Shown piece by piece: positions 48,364-57,342 of a stretch of 64,000 nucleotides of DNA. The notes below the pieces were generated by a model that saw only the letters and a list, made by a program, of their open reading frames with translations, searched no databases and had not been told where the DNA came from. Each line of letters opens with the position of its first letter. The stretch's first letter is position 1. The DNA is from VXRD01 sp965242535 (GTDB taxonomy: Bacteria > Latescibacterota > UBA2968), in contig OZ251458.1 of assembly GCA_965242535.1 (NCBI GenBank), positions 4,340,001-4,404,000 on the forward strand, written 5' to 3'. The position numbers and the translations under genes are program-made.

Positions 48364-49845
48364 ATGATACAGATCGACAACAATCAATTTCAGGGCGTCT
48401 TGCAACAAAAGCTGGCGCCGCAACTCATCCAGTCTTTGCGGATGTTGCAAATGCCAACCGCGGATTTGGAACGGCTGATTCAACAAGAACTGGAAATCAA
48501 CCCGCTTTTGGAAATCGACGAAGATGTGGATTTGGACTTGGTAGAAGAAGAACCCGAAGCCGAACGGACGGGCGACGATCGGGAGGAAGAACCCCTCGAA
48601 GAACTGGAATTTGACGAATCGGATTTGGACACACTCGACGCGGATTTGTTCGACGAGCAAGACTGGGAACACTATTTGAACGACTCCGGGTACGCCAGCC
48701 CACGCGAAGAATTCGATCCCAATGCCGAAGACTGGCGCAACGACAGTGCGAGTGAAAAAACGCTCAGGGATTCCCTTTCGGATCAACTGGCGCTGACGGA
48801 CCTTTCCCCGAGCGAGCGCGACATCGCCGAATACCTCATCGGCAATATCGACGAAAATGGGTTTTTCAAAGGCACGGTCGGAGAGGCCGCCGAGGGCTTG
48901 GGCGTGGCGTATGACGATGTGGAACGCATTTTGGCCGTCATCCAAACATTTGACCCGACAGGCGTGGGTGCGCGAAATTTGAAAGAGTGTTTGTCGATCC
49001 AACTCAACGCCAAAAATATCACCAATGGGTTGGCGGCAACGGTCGTGCGCGAGCATCTCGACGACTGGAAACACCGTCGGTTTGGGCAAATCGCCCTCGC
49101 GCTCAACGCGAGCGTGGAGGAGATGCGCGCCGTTGAAGAAGTCCTCACCTCGCTCAATCCCAAGCCCAATATCGAACCCGAGCCCGCGGTGAATCTCAAC
49201 CACGTCATCCCGGATCTCGAAGTGCAAAAGGTGGGGGACGAGTACGTGGTTTCTCTGACGGATCGCACCTTGCCCGAGTTGCGCGTCAGCCCCATTTACC
49301 GCAGGTTGATCGGGCAATCGGACGCCGCCGGGCGCGATGCCCAAAAATTTCGGGAGACGAAAAAATTCGTCGTCGACAAACTCAATTCCGCGCGCTGGTT
49401 CATCAATGCGATTCACCAACGCCGCGCAACCATGCTCAAAGTCATGCGGTGCATCGTGGAAAATCAACTCGAATTTTTCGACCGAGGGCCAGGCTTTCTC
49501 AAGCCCATGGTGCTACAAGAAGTGGCGGATCGCGTGCAGATGCACATTTCGACCATCAGCCGGGTGAGCAATGGCAAATACGTGCAAACCCCCCACGGCG
49601 TTTACGAATTGAAATATTTTTTTGACCGCGGCATCAGCCGATACGACGGCGAGGACATCGCGGCCAAGAGCATCAAGAAAAAAATCGCGACCCTCATCCG
49701 AGACGAAGACCCAAAGCGTCCCTTGAGCGATCAACGCATATCCGATATTTTGAAACGAGAAGGCATTAAAATCGCCCGCCGCACAGTCGCCAAATACCGA
49801 GACCAACTCAACATCAACTCCGCACGACTGCGGAAGGCGCCCTGA
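48364..49845 (+). CDS. rpoN: RNA polymerase sigma-54 factor
   Basis: 493 residues. The N-terminal glutamine-rich activator region (LQQKLAPQLIQSLRMLQMP, then LERLIQQELEINPLLE) is followed by an unusually acidic linker (about 50-120). The core-binding region has FDPTGVGARNLKECL. The C-terminal DNA-binding part has VADRVQMHISTISRVSNGKY, and the RpoN box ARRTVAKYR recognises the -24 element. It directs transcription that needs enhancer-binding activators; none is encoded here. No convincing -24/-12 promoter was found in the window. Confidence 0.95.
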   Translation: MIQIDNNQFQGVLQQKLAPQLIQSLRMLQMPTADLERLIQQELEINPLLEIDEDVDLDLVEEEPEAERTGDDREEEPLEELEFDESDLDTLDADLFDEQDWEHYLNDSGYASPREEFDPNAEDWRNDSASEKTLRDSLSDQLALTDLSPSERDIAEYLIGNIDENGFFKGTVGEAAEGLGVAYDDVERILAVIQTFDPTGVGARNLKECLSIQLNAKNITNGLAATVVREHLDDWKHRRFGQIALALNASVEEMRAVEEVLTSLNPKPNIEPEPAVNLNHVIPDLEVQKVGDEYVVSLTDRTLPELRVSPIYRRLIGQSDAAGRDAQKFRETKKFVVDKLNSARWFINAIHQRRATMLKVMRCIVENQLEFFDRGPGFLKPMVLQEVADRVQMHISTISRVSNGKYVQTPHGVYELKYFFDRGISRYDGEDIAAKSIKKKIATLIRDEDPKRPLSDQRISDILKREGIKIARRTVAKYRDQLNINSARLRKAP

Positions 49846-49867
49846 TGGGCACGGAGATCGGAGGCGA

Positions 49868-49893
49868 GGACAGGCACGGGGGACTGTCCCTGC
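49868..49893 (-). repeat. Degenerate GGACAGGC hairpin repeat
   Basis: Inverted, imperfect copy (one stem mismatch, GACTGTCC) just after rpoN. The spacer 49846-50296 contains this repeat, an AT-rich stretch and the terminator at 50110, but no supportable gene. Confidence 0.6.
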
Positions 49894-50109
49894 GGTTGCG
49901 GGAGGATGGAGACTGGATTTTCACTTTTTGGAATCGCGCTGAAACAAAATGTTCACTTTCGCTAACCCATTGATTTTACACGCTTTTTGGGGGGCACACA
50001 GCGCGATAACGAGCTCGTGACACATCCATGCCTGAAAAAAGTGACTCATCGCCCGCGCACGGCGCCGAGCATGAATTTGCAGATGCTTTACATATCTTTT
50101 TGTTTTCTC

Positions 50110-50139
50110 GTGCCTTAGAATATTCTGAGGCACTTTTTT
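50110..50139 (+). terminator. Rho-independent terminator downstream of rpoN
   Basis: GTGCCT...AGGCAC arms with an inner AGAATATTCT palindrome, followed by TTTTTTG. It is 265 bases beyond the rpoN stop, so the transcript would have a long untranslated tail, or a short RNA could end here. Confidence 0.8.
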
Positions 50140-50296
50140 GTCTTTGGGCATAACAATTGCGAGAGGTGCGAATCGCAGAACGATTTGTTTGCCCCTTTTG
50201 CGTAAGCGCCGACATCGCTGTTGACCTTGCGCGATACGCGTTTATCTTTTGAAATCCGCGTTCGTTTTTCGCAGTAATCTCACAGAGGAGGGTGTT

Positions 50297-50980
50297 ATGG
50301 CAGATTCGCCAGAAGTCGTGCAGGCAGAAGCTCTGGGGCTCGGCAAACGCATGGTGGGCGTGTTCGTTTCCCCCGGCGCGACATTTGAAGCCGTGCGTGC
50401 GCGCGTCAGCGTTGCCGATTGGTTGGTGCCACTCGTTTTGATGGCGATCGCGCTCACCGCGACCACGTACATGACCATGCCACTTCAAATGAAGATGGCA
50501 CAGACAGAGGTCGCCGAGGACCTGGAGGTCGTTACCAATGCGGGGGCGTTGATCGGCACGCCGCTCGGCGTCTTTGCCTGGGCGTTCGTGATCGCCGCGA
50601 TATATCTGGGGATCGCGCGGTTCGCACTGGGCGGCGAGACGACGTACAGACATGTGCTGGCGGTCACCTGCTACGGTTCGCTCGTGGGCATTCCGGGCGC
50701 GATAGTGACGGTGCCGTTGATGCTCGCCAAAGAATCCGCATTGGTGCAAGTCGGATTTGGGCTGTTATTGCCCGAAGCGATGGCCGAGAGTTTTCTCGCT
50801 TACTTTCTGCATCATCTCAACTTTTTTGCCATCTGGCAATACGCTCTCACCGCCATTGGACTGGGGATCGTCTCGGGCATTTCCATCAAGAAGACCGCCA
50901 TCGGCGTCTTCGTCTTGCACATCCTTTTCGCGATCGGCTCGGCCGCATTGGCGGGGATGGCGAAAGGGCTTGGGGGATAA
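50297..50980 (+). CDS. YIP1-family integral membrane protein
   Basis: 227 residues. A short cytoplasmic segment (RMVGVFVSPGATFEAV) leads into about five membrane helices (WLVPLVLMAIALTATTYM, LGVFAWAFVIAAIYLGIA, LLRF-free VLAVTCYGSLVGIPGAIV, FFAIWQYALTAIGLGIVSG, TAIGVFVLHILFAIGSAAL). The FVSPGATFEAVRAR start and membrane layout fit bacterial YIP1-domain proteins. GAGGAGGGTG precedes ATG 50297. Its stop codon touches the GTG of the MacA-like gene, so it leads the exporter operon. The role is unknown; perhaps accessory to the exporter. Confidence 0.8.
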   Translation: MADSPEVVQAEALGLGKRMVGVFVSPGATFEAVRARVSVADWLVPLVLMAIALTATTYMTMPLQMKMAQTEVAEDLEVVTNAGALIGTPLGVFAWAFVIAAIYLGIARFALGGETTYRHVLAVTCYGSLVGIPGAIVTVPLMLAKESALVQVGFGLLLPEAMAESFLAYFLHHLNFFAIWQYALTAIGLGIVSGISIKKTAIGVFVLHILFAIGSAALAGMAKGLGG

Positions 50981-52183
50981 GTGGCGGCGTCTTGGTCTAA
51001 AACGCGCAAATCGATCATCGCCGCTGTTGGGGTGGCCGCGGTGGCGGGCATGGTCGCGTTCAATTTGCAGCGGGAAAACAAATCGAAAAGCCCGACTTCG
51101 GGGATCGAGGTTTTGCCCGTGCGGCGGGGGGTTGTCGTCGAACAACTCAAGGAGACCGGGCGCATCGAATTCGTGCGCAGCGTGGAGGTCAAATCCACCG
51201 TATCGGGCGAAATCGTGTATTTGTTTGCCGAACCGGGCAATGCCGTGTCCGAAGGCGATATGCTGGCGATCATTCGCCCGGATCCCAACCAGACGCTCCA
51301 ACTCTACAACAAACGCGCGGCTGTGGAGCGGGTGCGTATCGACCTCGAACGCGTTCGCAAAGATCTCGAGCGCAAAGAAGCTTTGAGAAAGCGGAATTTG
51401 ATCGCCGCAGAAGAAATCGAGCGCGTCCGCGATCAACTCGAAAAGACGCTCAACGCGTACCAACTGGCGCGCCTCGAACTGGAGACGCTGGAGACGCGGT
51501 CGAATATCCAGCAATCGAAAGGGCGTTCGTCCAAGGCGCGCCTCGACGATGTGCGGGTGTTGGCGCCCGCGTCGGGCATCGTCATCGCGCGGCCCGTAGA
51601 GGTCGGCGAGGTGGTGGTCTCGGGCATTCTCTCCACCGTGACGGGCACCAAATTGTTTGAAATTGGCGACCCGAGTCTGATGATGGTCAAATCCCACATC
51701 AGCGAAGTCGATGTGGGGCGGCTCTCGCCTGGGCAGGTCGTCCGCATCATCGCGGATGCGTATCCAGATACGACGTATCGCGGCGAAGTGTATCGCATCG
51801 CGCCCGTGGGGCAAATTCGGCAGGGCAGCAACATCGTCTCGTTCGAAACCGAAATCCGAATTTTGGATCGGGAGCCGAAGTTGCGCCAAGGCATGTCGTG
51901 CGATGTCGATATCGTGTTTGCCCAGCGCGATTCCGCGCTCTATTTGCCCATCGAGGCCGCGTATGAACATTTTGGAGACGAGGTGCGAGAAGGCGAGAAA
52001 AAGGGCACGCGCGGGCGGTTTGTGGTTTTTGCAAAACGAGATACCTTTGCCGAGCGCGAGATTCGGGTGGGGTTGAAATCGGATAGCCGCCTAGAAGTCC
52101 TGTCGGGATTGGCGCTCGGGGATTCGGTTGCCGCCGATGCCGAAAAACTGTTCAAAAAGCGCGAAGAGGAACGCGACGAATGA
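50981..52183 (+). CDS. MacA/HlyD-type periplasmic adaptor
   Basis: 400 residues with an N-terminal membrane anchor (SIIAAVGVAAVAGMVAF). The first lipoyl half-motif is VEVKSTVSGEIVYLFAEPG; a long coiled-coil hairpin (about 105-185, RVRIDLERVRKDLERKEA) follows. The second half is VRVLAPASGIVIARPVEVGE, followed by the beta-barrel part (VDVGRLSPGQVVRII). It would bridge the MacB-type permease to an outer-membrane channel. GTG start directly after the YIP1 stop with GGGGG upstream; the permease ATG overlaps its stop. Confidence 0.9.
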   Translation: MAASWSKTRKSIIAAVGVAAVAGMVAFNLQRENKSKSPTSGIEVLPVRRGVVVEQLKETGRIEFVRSVEVKSTVSGEIVYLFAEPGNAVSEGDMLAIIRPDPNQTLQLYNKRAAVERVRIDLERVRKDLERKEALRKRNLIAAEEIERVRDQLEKTLNAYQLARLELETLETRSNIQQSKGRSSKARLDDVRVLAPASGIVIARPVEVGEVVVSGILSTVTGTKLFEIGDPSLMMVKSHISEVDVGRLSPGQVVRIIADAYPDTTYRGEVYRIAPVGQIRQGSNIVSFETEIRILDREPKLRQGMSCDVDIVFAQRDSALYLPIEAAYEHFGDEVREGEKKGTRGRFVVFAKRDTFAEREIRVGLKSDSRLEVLSGLALGDSVAADAEKLFKKREEERDE

Positions 52184-53406
52184 ACGCCCTCGACCTGTTT
52201 TTGATCGGCCTGTCCCAGTTGTGGGCAAATACCCTGCGGTCCCTCTTGACGATCTTGGGAATTACCATTGGGATCGGCTCTGTGATCGGGGTGGTGTCCA
52301 TAGGCGAGGGCCTGCGGCACAATGTCGTGTCGCAATTTTCGCAGATGGGCGGCGCCTATCTCGTGGTCGTGCAACCGCCGCGAACCTACCAGATCAAAAA
52401 CGGCCGTCGGGTGCCGCGTTCGTGGCGGGAATACCTGACGGCGCGGGATTTGGCGGCGATTGAGGCGGAGGTGGATCACATCCGCGCGGCCCTTCCCCTC
52501 GTGGGGTGGAACGCGCAGGCGCGCTATCAAAAAGCCTCGGCTATGGGCGAGGTGCGCGGCACGATGCCGGGGTATCACGACGCGATGGATTGGGAAGTGG
52601 ATCGCGGGCGGTTTTTGTCGCATTGGGACGTGAAAACCTGGCGGCGCGTGTGCGTGATCGGCGACAAAATCGCCGGGGATCTTTTTGGCGACCTCCATCC
52701 CGTCAGCCGAGAAGTGAAGCTCAATGGCGAACGCTATACGGTCATCGGCGTGATGAAACCCAGATCGGTTTTCGGCAGCGATTGGGGCCACCAAATCATC
52801 GTGCCCGTGACCACCTTGCAAAAGCGCGTGGTCGGCAACGATTATTACGGTATCCTTTTCGTCTATGTGGAAAGCGCCGCACACGTCAAAGCCGTCACGG
52901 AAAAAATCAAAAAAGTGCTGAGGCGATTGCACAAACGCGGAGATGCGTTTCGCGTGGATACCGGGGAGCGCGTTTTGAAAGATGTGGATCGCGTCACGCT
53001 GATCATGAAACTCGTGGCCGGGGGCGTCGCGGGCATTTCCCTGATGGTGGGGGGCATCGGCATCATGAATATCATGCTCGTGTCGGTGACGGAGCGCACG
53101 CGCGAAATCGGCATTCGCAAGGCCGTGGGCGCCAAGCGCGTGCACATTCTCGTTCAGTTTATCATCGAGTCGGCTGTGCTGAGCCTGTTCGGCGGGGTGC
53201 TCGGGATTTTGTGTGGGCTCGGGTTCGGCGTTGGCATTTCCCACATGATCGCCCATTATTCCGAAGCCGATTTTCCCAGCGTGGTTTCGTGGAGCGCGGT
53301 GATGCTCGCCGTCGCGGTTTCGGGCGGCATCGGCGTGTTTTTCGGGGTGTATCCGGCGGCCCGCGCATCGGCTTTGGATCCGGTCGAGGCCCTGCGCTAT
53401 GAATGA
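52180..53406 (+). CDS. MacB-type ABC exporter permease (FtsX domain)
   Basis: 408 residues. The first membrane helix (LRSLLTILGITIGIGSVIGV) precedes a large periplasmic MacB_PCD domain (about 45-270). The FtsX region then has three helices, including VAGGVAGISLMVGGIGIMNI, TREIGIRKAVGAK with the conserved cytoplasmic loop, and a terminal VYPAARASALDPVEALRYE motif. Unlike E. coli MacB the ATPase is a separate gene, which overlaps its 3' end by eight bases. The exported substrate (peptide, lipid, siderophore or antibiotic) is unknown. Confidence 0.92.
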   Translation: MNALDLFLIGLSQLWANTLRSLLTILGITIGIGSVIGVVSIGEGLRHNVVSQFSQMGGAYLVVVQPPRTYQIKNGRRVPRSWREYLTARDLAAIEAEVDHIRAALPLVGWNAQARYQKASAMGEVRGTMPGYHDAMDWEVDRGRFLSHWDVKTWRRVCVIGDKIAGDLFGDLHPVSREVKLNGERYTVIGVMKPRSVFGSDWGHQIIVPVTTLQKRVVGNDYYGILFVYVESAAHVKAVTEKIKKVLRRLHKRGDAFRVDTGERVLKDVDRVTLIMKLVAGGVAGISLMVGGIGIMNIMLVSVTERTREIGIRKAVGAKRVHILVQFIIESAVLSLFGGVLGILCGLGFGVGISHMIAHYSEADFPSVVSWSAVMLAVAVSGGIGVFFGVYPAARASALDPVEALRYE

Positions 53407-54085
53407 GGCACAAATTCAAATTGACGCGGTGCGAAAAACCTATCCGATGGGCAGTGAAACCGTTTACGCGCTGCGGGATATTTCCCTTCGCGTCCTCCCA
53501 AACGAGTACCTCGCGATTATGGGCCCCTCCGGATCGGGCAAATCGACCTTGCTCAACATCCTCGGCTGTTTGGATACGCCCTCGGCCGGGCACTACGTTT
53601 TGGATGGCGAAGCCGTCAGCGCGATGAAAGGAGATGCCCTCGCGGATGTGCGGAACCGCAAAATTGGGTTCGTGTTTCAGACGTTCAACTTGCTCAGCCG
53701 CGCAACCGCCCTGCAAAATGTGGAATTGCCGCTGATTTACACGGGCCTGTCCCGACGCCGGCGCAGGGAACGGGCCAAAGCCACGCTGGATCGCGTGGGG
53801 CTGTCCGACCGCATGACCCATCGGCCAAACGAGTTGTCGGGTGGGCAACGCCAGCGCGTCGCCATCGCGCGGGCATTGGTGAACGAGCCGGCCATTCTGC
53901 TCGCCGATGAACCCACCGGCAATTTGGATACGCGAACCGGCGAGGAAATTTTATCCATTTTTGATAACCTCCACCAGCAAGGGCAAACGGTTTTGGTCGT
54001 CACCCATGAAGAAGACGTAGCCCGGCGCACCTTGCGCGTCGTGCGCCTGCGAGATGGCCGCATCGAAAAAGACGCGCCGCCATGA
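53399..54085 (+). CDS. MacB/LolD-type ABC transporter ATPase
   Basis: 228 residues. Walker A LAIMGPSGSGKSTLLNILG, Q-loop IGFVFQTFNLLSRATALQNV, signature NELSGGQRQRVAIARAL, Walker B ILLADEPTGNLDTRTGEE and the switch histidine in VLVVTHEED are complete. It energises the MacB-type permease encoded just upstream. The start overlaps the permease stop. Confidence 0.94.
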   Translation: MNEAQIQIDAVRKTYPMGSETVYALRDISLRVLPNEYLAIMGPSGSGKSTLLNILGCLDTPSAGHYVLDGEAVSAMKGDALADVRNRKIGFVFQTFNLLSRATALQNVELPLIYTGLSRRRRRERAKATLDRVGLSDRMTHRPNELSGGQRQRVAIARALVNEPAILLADEPTGNLDTRTGEEILSIFDNLHQQGQTVLVVTHEEDVARRTLRVVRLRDGRIEKDAPP

Positions 54086-54248
54086 GCGCGAAAATTGGGC
54101 GGAGATGCTCGGGGGGATTGTCGCACCCATCTTGCGGGTAGAGACGCCATTTTCGTATCTTGTCACGGCTGTCACGGGCATTGGGATGGGCGCGTTGTGC
54201 ATTTTGATTGCACTGGGTATATTAACCCTTCTAAAGGAGGATGAGTAA
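54054..54248 (+). CDS. Small single-helix membrane protein
   Basis: Up to 64 residues: a basic N-terminus (KKTRRHERENWAEM), then YLVTAVTGIGMGALCILIALGILTLL as one membrane helix and an acidic tail LKEDE. The start is uncertain: ATG 54054 overlaps the ATPase gene by 32 bases, whereas ATG 54105 abuts a GGCGGAG. The stop codon overlaps the next start as TAATG. It looks like an accessory subunit of the exporter operon, by position only. Confidence 0.5.
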   Translation: MAASKKTRRHERENWAEMLGGIVAPILRVETPFSYLVTAVTGIGMGALCILIALGILTLLKEDE

Positions 54249-54844
54249 TGGAACCCGCATTCATTACGATCATTGGCATGTTCGTCACAACGGGGGCGTT
54301 CTTACTCGTGGCTTTGTTGCTGAGGCGGCAAGCGAAAAATAACGCCCGAGAAAGCGCAAAAAAAACGATTTGGCCCGCTGTGAATTGCGCGTACTCGCCG
54401 GCGGCGCGTCTCGTTCCCGATGAGCGAGAACGGGAAAATATCAAAACGCTGAACCGCTGGCTCGTCCTCGACTTTCCCGAAGCGAGTTCGTTGAGCCGCG
54501 AAGCATTGACGTGTTTGCTGGAAGGCGCGGCAATGCGGATGGACAGGCCCTTCCTACCCGCGGCTTGTGGCGGGACAGAGGTCGCAGCGAGAAACATCGC
54601 AAAGTTCAAAAAACAAGCACTCGGAACCGTGCCGGAAGACTTGCAAGGGCGGATCGAGTTCATGGACTCGGGCCAACTCATCCCCGACGAGCAACAGGGG
54701 ACATATACGCGGCTTACGCACCTCGTTGGCGAGGCGAAGAAACGAGACGGCAAAAGGCGCGACGAACTGATTGGGCACATGGACGAGATGCACCTCGATG
54801 CGGACGAGCAAAAAATCTTGCTCAAAGCCGCGGGCTTGGCTTAG
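54248..54844 (+). CDS. Membrane-anchored protein of unknown function
   Basis: 198 residues. One N-terminal membrane helix (ITIIGMFVTTGAFLLVALLL) is followed by a soluble, charged domain with KTIWPAVNCAYSPAARLVPD and a helical C-terminus (RRDELIGHMDEMHLDADEQK). AAAGGAGGATG precedes ATG 54248, one of the strongest ribosome-binding sites in the window. A terminator follows 13 bases after the stop, so this ends the exporter operon. No family is recognised. Confidence 0.65.
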   Translation: MEPAFITIIGMFVTTGAFLLVALLLRRQAKNNARESAKKTIWPAVNCAYSPAARLVPDERERENIKTLNRWLVLDFPEASSLSREALTCLLEGAAMRMDRPFLPAACGGTEVAARNIAKFKKQALGTVPEDLQGRIEFMDSGQLIPDEQQGTYTRLTHLVGEAKKRDGKRRDELIGHMDEMHLDADEQKILLKAAGLA

Positions 54845-54857
54845 GCAAAAAATCGCG

Positions 54858-54885
54858 ATGGCGGCCTTGGGGGCGCCATTTTTTT
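54858..54885 (+). terminator. Rho-independent terminator upstream of pdxA
   Basis: ATGGCG/CGCCAT stem with a ten-base loop and seven T residues. Its T-run touches the pdxA ribosome-binding site, so readthrough here could influence pdxA translation or transcription. Confidence 0.85.
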
Positions 54886-54895
54886 GGAGCGAATG

Positions 54896-55915
54896 ATGGT
54901 GGGAAAAGACGAGTCGGGCAACCGCCCGCTGATGGGGATTGCGATGGGCGATCCGGGTGGCATCGGGCCCGAGGTGATCTTGAAAGCACTCGGGCAAAAG
55001 GAGAGCTACCGCGTGTGTAGGCCGCTCGTAATCGGCCATCCCGATATATTAAAACGCGATATGGCGATGGCGGGCGTGCCGTTGGACATGCGACTGGTGG
55101 ATCGCCCGGAAGATGGCGCGTTTGAATTTGGATGCGTGGACGTGTGGTGTCCGTTGGAAGTGAAGCTGGATCGGATCGCCTTATGCGAGGTGCGCGCCGA
55201 GGCCGGAAAAGCCGCGGCCGAGTGGGTGATTCACGCGGTCGATCTGGCGATGGCGAATCGCATCGATGGCATCGTCACCGCGCCGTTGAACAAGGAAGCG
55301 ATGAATTTGGCGGGGTACGCGTACGCGGGGCACACGGAATTGTTGGCCGAGCGGTCGGGCGCGGGCCGCGCGTATTTGATGCTGGCATCCGACCGCCTGA
55401 ACGTGTCGCACGTCACCGGGCATATTCCACTGCACGAGGTATCCGACAGGCTCACGTCCGATCGAATCGGCGACGTGATTCGCCTGACCCGCAACGCGCT
55501 GATCGGCATGGGCGCGTCCGATCCCCGGCTCGCGGTGTGCGGCCTCAATCCACACGCGGGCGAAAATGGCTTGTTTGGCCGCGAGGATGCCGAGATCATC
55601 CGCCCCGCGGTTGAAAAAGCGATGGGCGATGGCTGGCGCGTGGACGGCCCGTTGCCCGCGGATACGACATTTTTCAAAGTCTATCACGGAATCTACGACG
55701 GGGTGGTGGCGATGTATCACGACCAAGGCCATGTGCCCGCAAAATTGGTGGCGTTCGACGAGGCCGTAAATGTGACCCTCGGCCTGCCCATCGTGCGAAC
55801 CTCTGTGGATCACGGCACGGCTTACGATATCGCGGGCAAGGGCATCGCCCGAGCCGCGAACATGTTGCAGGCGATACGGGTGGGGAGCAAATTGGCGGTT
55901 CAGAGATGGCAGTAG
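54896..55915 (+). CDS. pdxA: 4-hydroxythreonine-4-phosphate dehydrogenase
   Basis: 339 residues; NAD-dependent step of pyridoxal-5'-phosphate synthesis (DXP-dependent route). N-terminal GIAMGDPGGIGPEVILKAL and the three metal-binding histidines are visible: AGHTELLAE, NPHAGENGLFG and MYHDQGHVPAK. VRTSVDHGTAYDIAGKG is the C-terminal signature. PdxA-like enzymes also act in catabolic pathways, and no other pdx gene is adjacent. ATG 54896 is six bases after GGAG; ATG 54893 is close and cannot be excluded. Confidence 0.93.
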   Translation: MVGKDESGNRPLMGIAMGDPGGIGPEVILKALGQKESYRVCRPLVIGHPDILKRDMAMAGVPLDMRLVDRPEDGAFEFGCVDVWCPLEVKLDRIALCEVRAEAGKAAAEWVIHAVDLAMANRIDGIVTAPLNKEAMNLAGYAYAGHTELLAERSGAGRAYLMLASDRLNVSHVTGHIPLHEVSDRLTSDRIGDVIRLTRNALIGMGASDPRLAVCGLNPHAGENGLFGREDAEIIRPAVEKAMGDGWRVDGPLPADTTFFKVYHGIYDGVVAMYHDQGHVPAKLVAFDEAVNVTLGLPIVRTSVDHGTAYDIAGKGIARAANMLQAIRVGSKLAVQRWQ

Positions 55916-55970
55916 TCAATGGGCAGTCCGTCCCACCATCCAAAACCACTATGTACGGCGCGCAATATGC

Positions 55971-56348
55971 CTATTCCATCCCCGCGATGACGTCCAAGAG
56001 CACGAGATACGCGCCCGTGTCGCCAAAGATGGGCGTGCGGGTCGGTGGGTTTTCCAGGAAAAACTCCGCGTACGCGTCGTTGAAATCCGAAAACAGGGCG
56101 CGATCCTTGAGAATGGCCGTCACTTTCAAGGCGTTGTCGAGCGATGTACCCGCGTCTTCGAGGATGCCCGAGATATTGGCGAGAATGCGCCGGGTTTGCG
56201 TTTTGACGTCGTCTCCGTCAATTTCATCGGTTTCCGGATCCACCGGAGGTTGGGCCGAGATGAAGATGAGGTCGCCGTAGATCACGGCTTGCGAATAGGG
56301 AAATTTGGGAATGTTGCCGCGGTTGCTGGCGAAGGGTCGTTTTTTCAC
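55971..56348 (-). CDS. RidA (YjgF/YER057c) family protein
   Basis: 125 residues; imine/enamine deaminase family that removes reactive 2-aminoacrylate. Family pattern: PKFPYSQAVIYGDLIFISAQ near the N-terminus, RRILANISGILEDAGTSLDN and the arginine in PPTRTPIFG near the active site. The glutamate of the usual VEIEAIA is replaced by aspartate in YLVLLDVIAG, and the second arginine of the archetype is absent, so activity may differ. GTG 56348 is six bases after AAGGAG, whereas the in-frame ATG 56354 abuts it. Divergent from the dioxygenase gene. Confidence 0.82.
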   Translation of the reverse strand: MKKRPFASNRGNIPKFPYSQAVIYGDLIFISAQPPVDPETDEIDGDDVKTQTRRILANISGILEDAGTSLDNALKVTAILKDRALFSDFNDAYAEFFLENPPTRTPIFGDTGAYLVLLDVIAGME

Positions 56349-56455
56349 GGTCATCTCCTTGGCGATTGTCGATAGCGATGGACAGAATATAATGCCCATC
56401 CCAAAAAAATAAAGGGGTACGGACGATCTTTCGTTTCGTGGAACACCCCGACGCG

Positions 56456-56477
56456 TCTCGGGGTCTAAAGACCGAGA
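56456..56477. promoter_or_regulatory. Inverted repeat in the dioxygenase leader
   Basis: TCTCGGGGTCT pairs with AGACCGAGA with a two-base bulge, 30 bases upstream of the dioxygenase start codon and between two divergent genes. It could be an operator or a leader hairpin; no T-run follows. Confidence 0.4.
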
Positions 56478-56507
56478 CCCAAAAATGATTTGCAAAGGAG
56501 GATCGCT

Positions 56508-57194
56508 ATGTCTGTCAATCGCCGTCATTTTCTCGTTCAAGCCGCGACATGGGGTGTTGCGGCATTTGCAACGCCTGGGGTTTTCGCCGAGCAACTCGCG
56601 CGCACGCCCCGACAGACCGAAGGCCCGTTCTATCCAGACGAGATGCCCCTAGATGTCGATAACGATCTCGTGGTGATCAACGACGCGATTACGCCAGCCG
56701 TGGGGGAAATCACGCACTTGACCGGGCGCGTTTTGGATGTGAATGGCAATCCCGTCAAAAATGCCACAGTGGAAATCTGGCAAGTGGATAGCAACGGGAT
56801 TTACATCCATACGGAGGCCCCGCGGCGCGCGCGGCGAGACGCGAACTTTCAGGGCTTTGGGCGTTTTGAAACCGGATCGGCAGGCGCGTACCGCTTTCGC
56901 ACCATCAAGCCCGTGCCTTATGGCGGCGCGCGTACCGCCCATATCCATTTTGCGATTGACAAAAATGGGCATCGGCTTTTGACCACGCAGCTATACGTAA
57001 AGGACAATCCGGACAATGAGCGGGATTTTATCTTTCGTTCAAGTCGCGCGGCCCGCGATAGGCTGTCCGCCGCATTCGAGCCTTTGCCCGATTCCGAAAT
57101 CGGCGAATTAACGGCCAATTTCGATATCGTGATCGGCGAGACACCCGAAGACCGAGACCGGGACTGGGGCAGGCACCGCTGGTGGCGATGGTAA
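56508..57194 (+). CDS. Exported intradiol ring-cleavage dioxygenase
   Basis: 228 residues. A twin-arginine-like signal (VNRRHFLVQAATWGVAAFA) suggests export as a folded protein. The non-heme Fe(III) core of intradiol dioxygenases is recognisable: TEGPFYPDEMPLD, GRVLDVNGNPVKNATVEIWQ, GAYRFRTIKPVPYG with a ligand tyrosine, and RTAHIHFAI with the two histidines. AAAGGAGG precedes ATG 56508. Exported relatives are poorly characterised; catechol- or polyphenol-type substrates are likely but not proven. Confidence 0.87.
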   Translation: MSVNRRHFLVQAATWGVAAFATPGVFAEQLARTPRQTEGPFYPDEMPLDVDNDLVVINDAITPAVGEITHLTGRVLDVNGNPVKNATVEIWQVDSNGIYIHTEAPRRARRDANFQGFGRFETGSAGAYRFRTIKPVPYGGARTAHIHFAIDKNGHRLLTTQLYVKDNPDNERDFIFRSSRAARDRLSAAFEPLPDSEIGELTANFDIVIGETPEDRDRDWGRHRWWRW

Positions 57195-57342
57195 AAAATA
57201 TCGACGCTCCCTCTTGCGGATCCGATCGCTTTTGGGTATTCTTTTGTCACAGCCAAAGATGGCGTTTCCGTTTGTTGATGTTGCTTTCAATGGGGAAATC
57301 GCGATCTCAATTATCCGCCGCAACAACGGAGCGATTTGATAC

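Noticed and set aside
49921..50151. 76-codon minus-strand ORF after rpoN
   Set aside because: No ribosome-binding site, it runs across the rho-independent terminator at 50110-50139, and no recognisable protein features are present.
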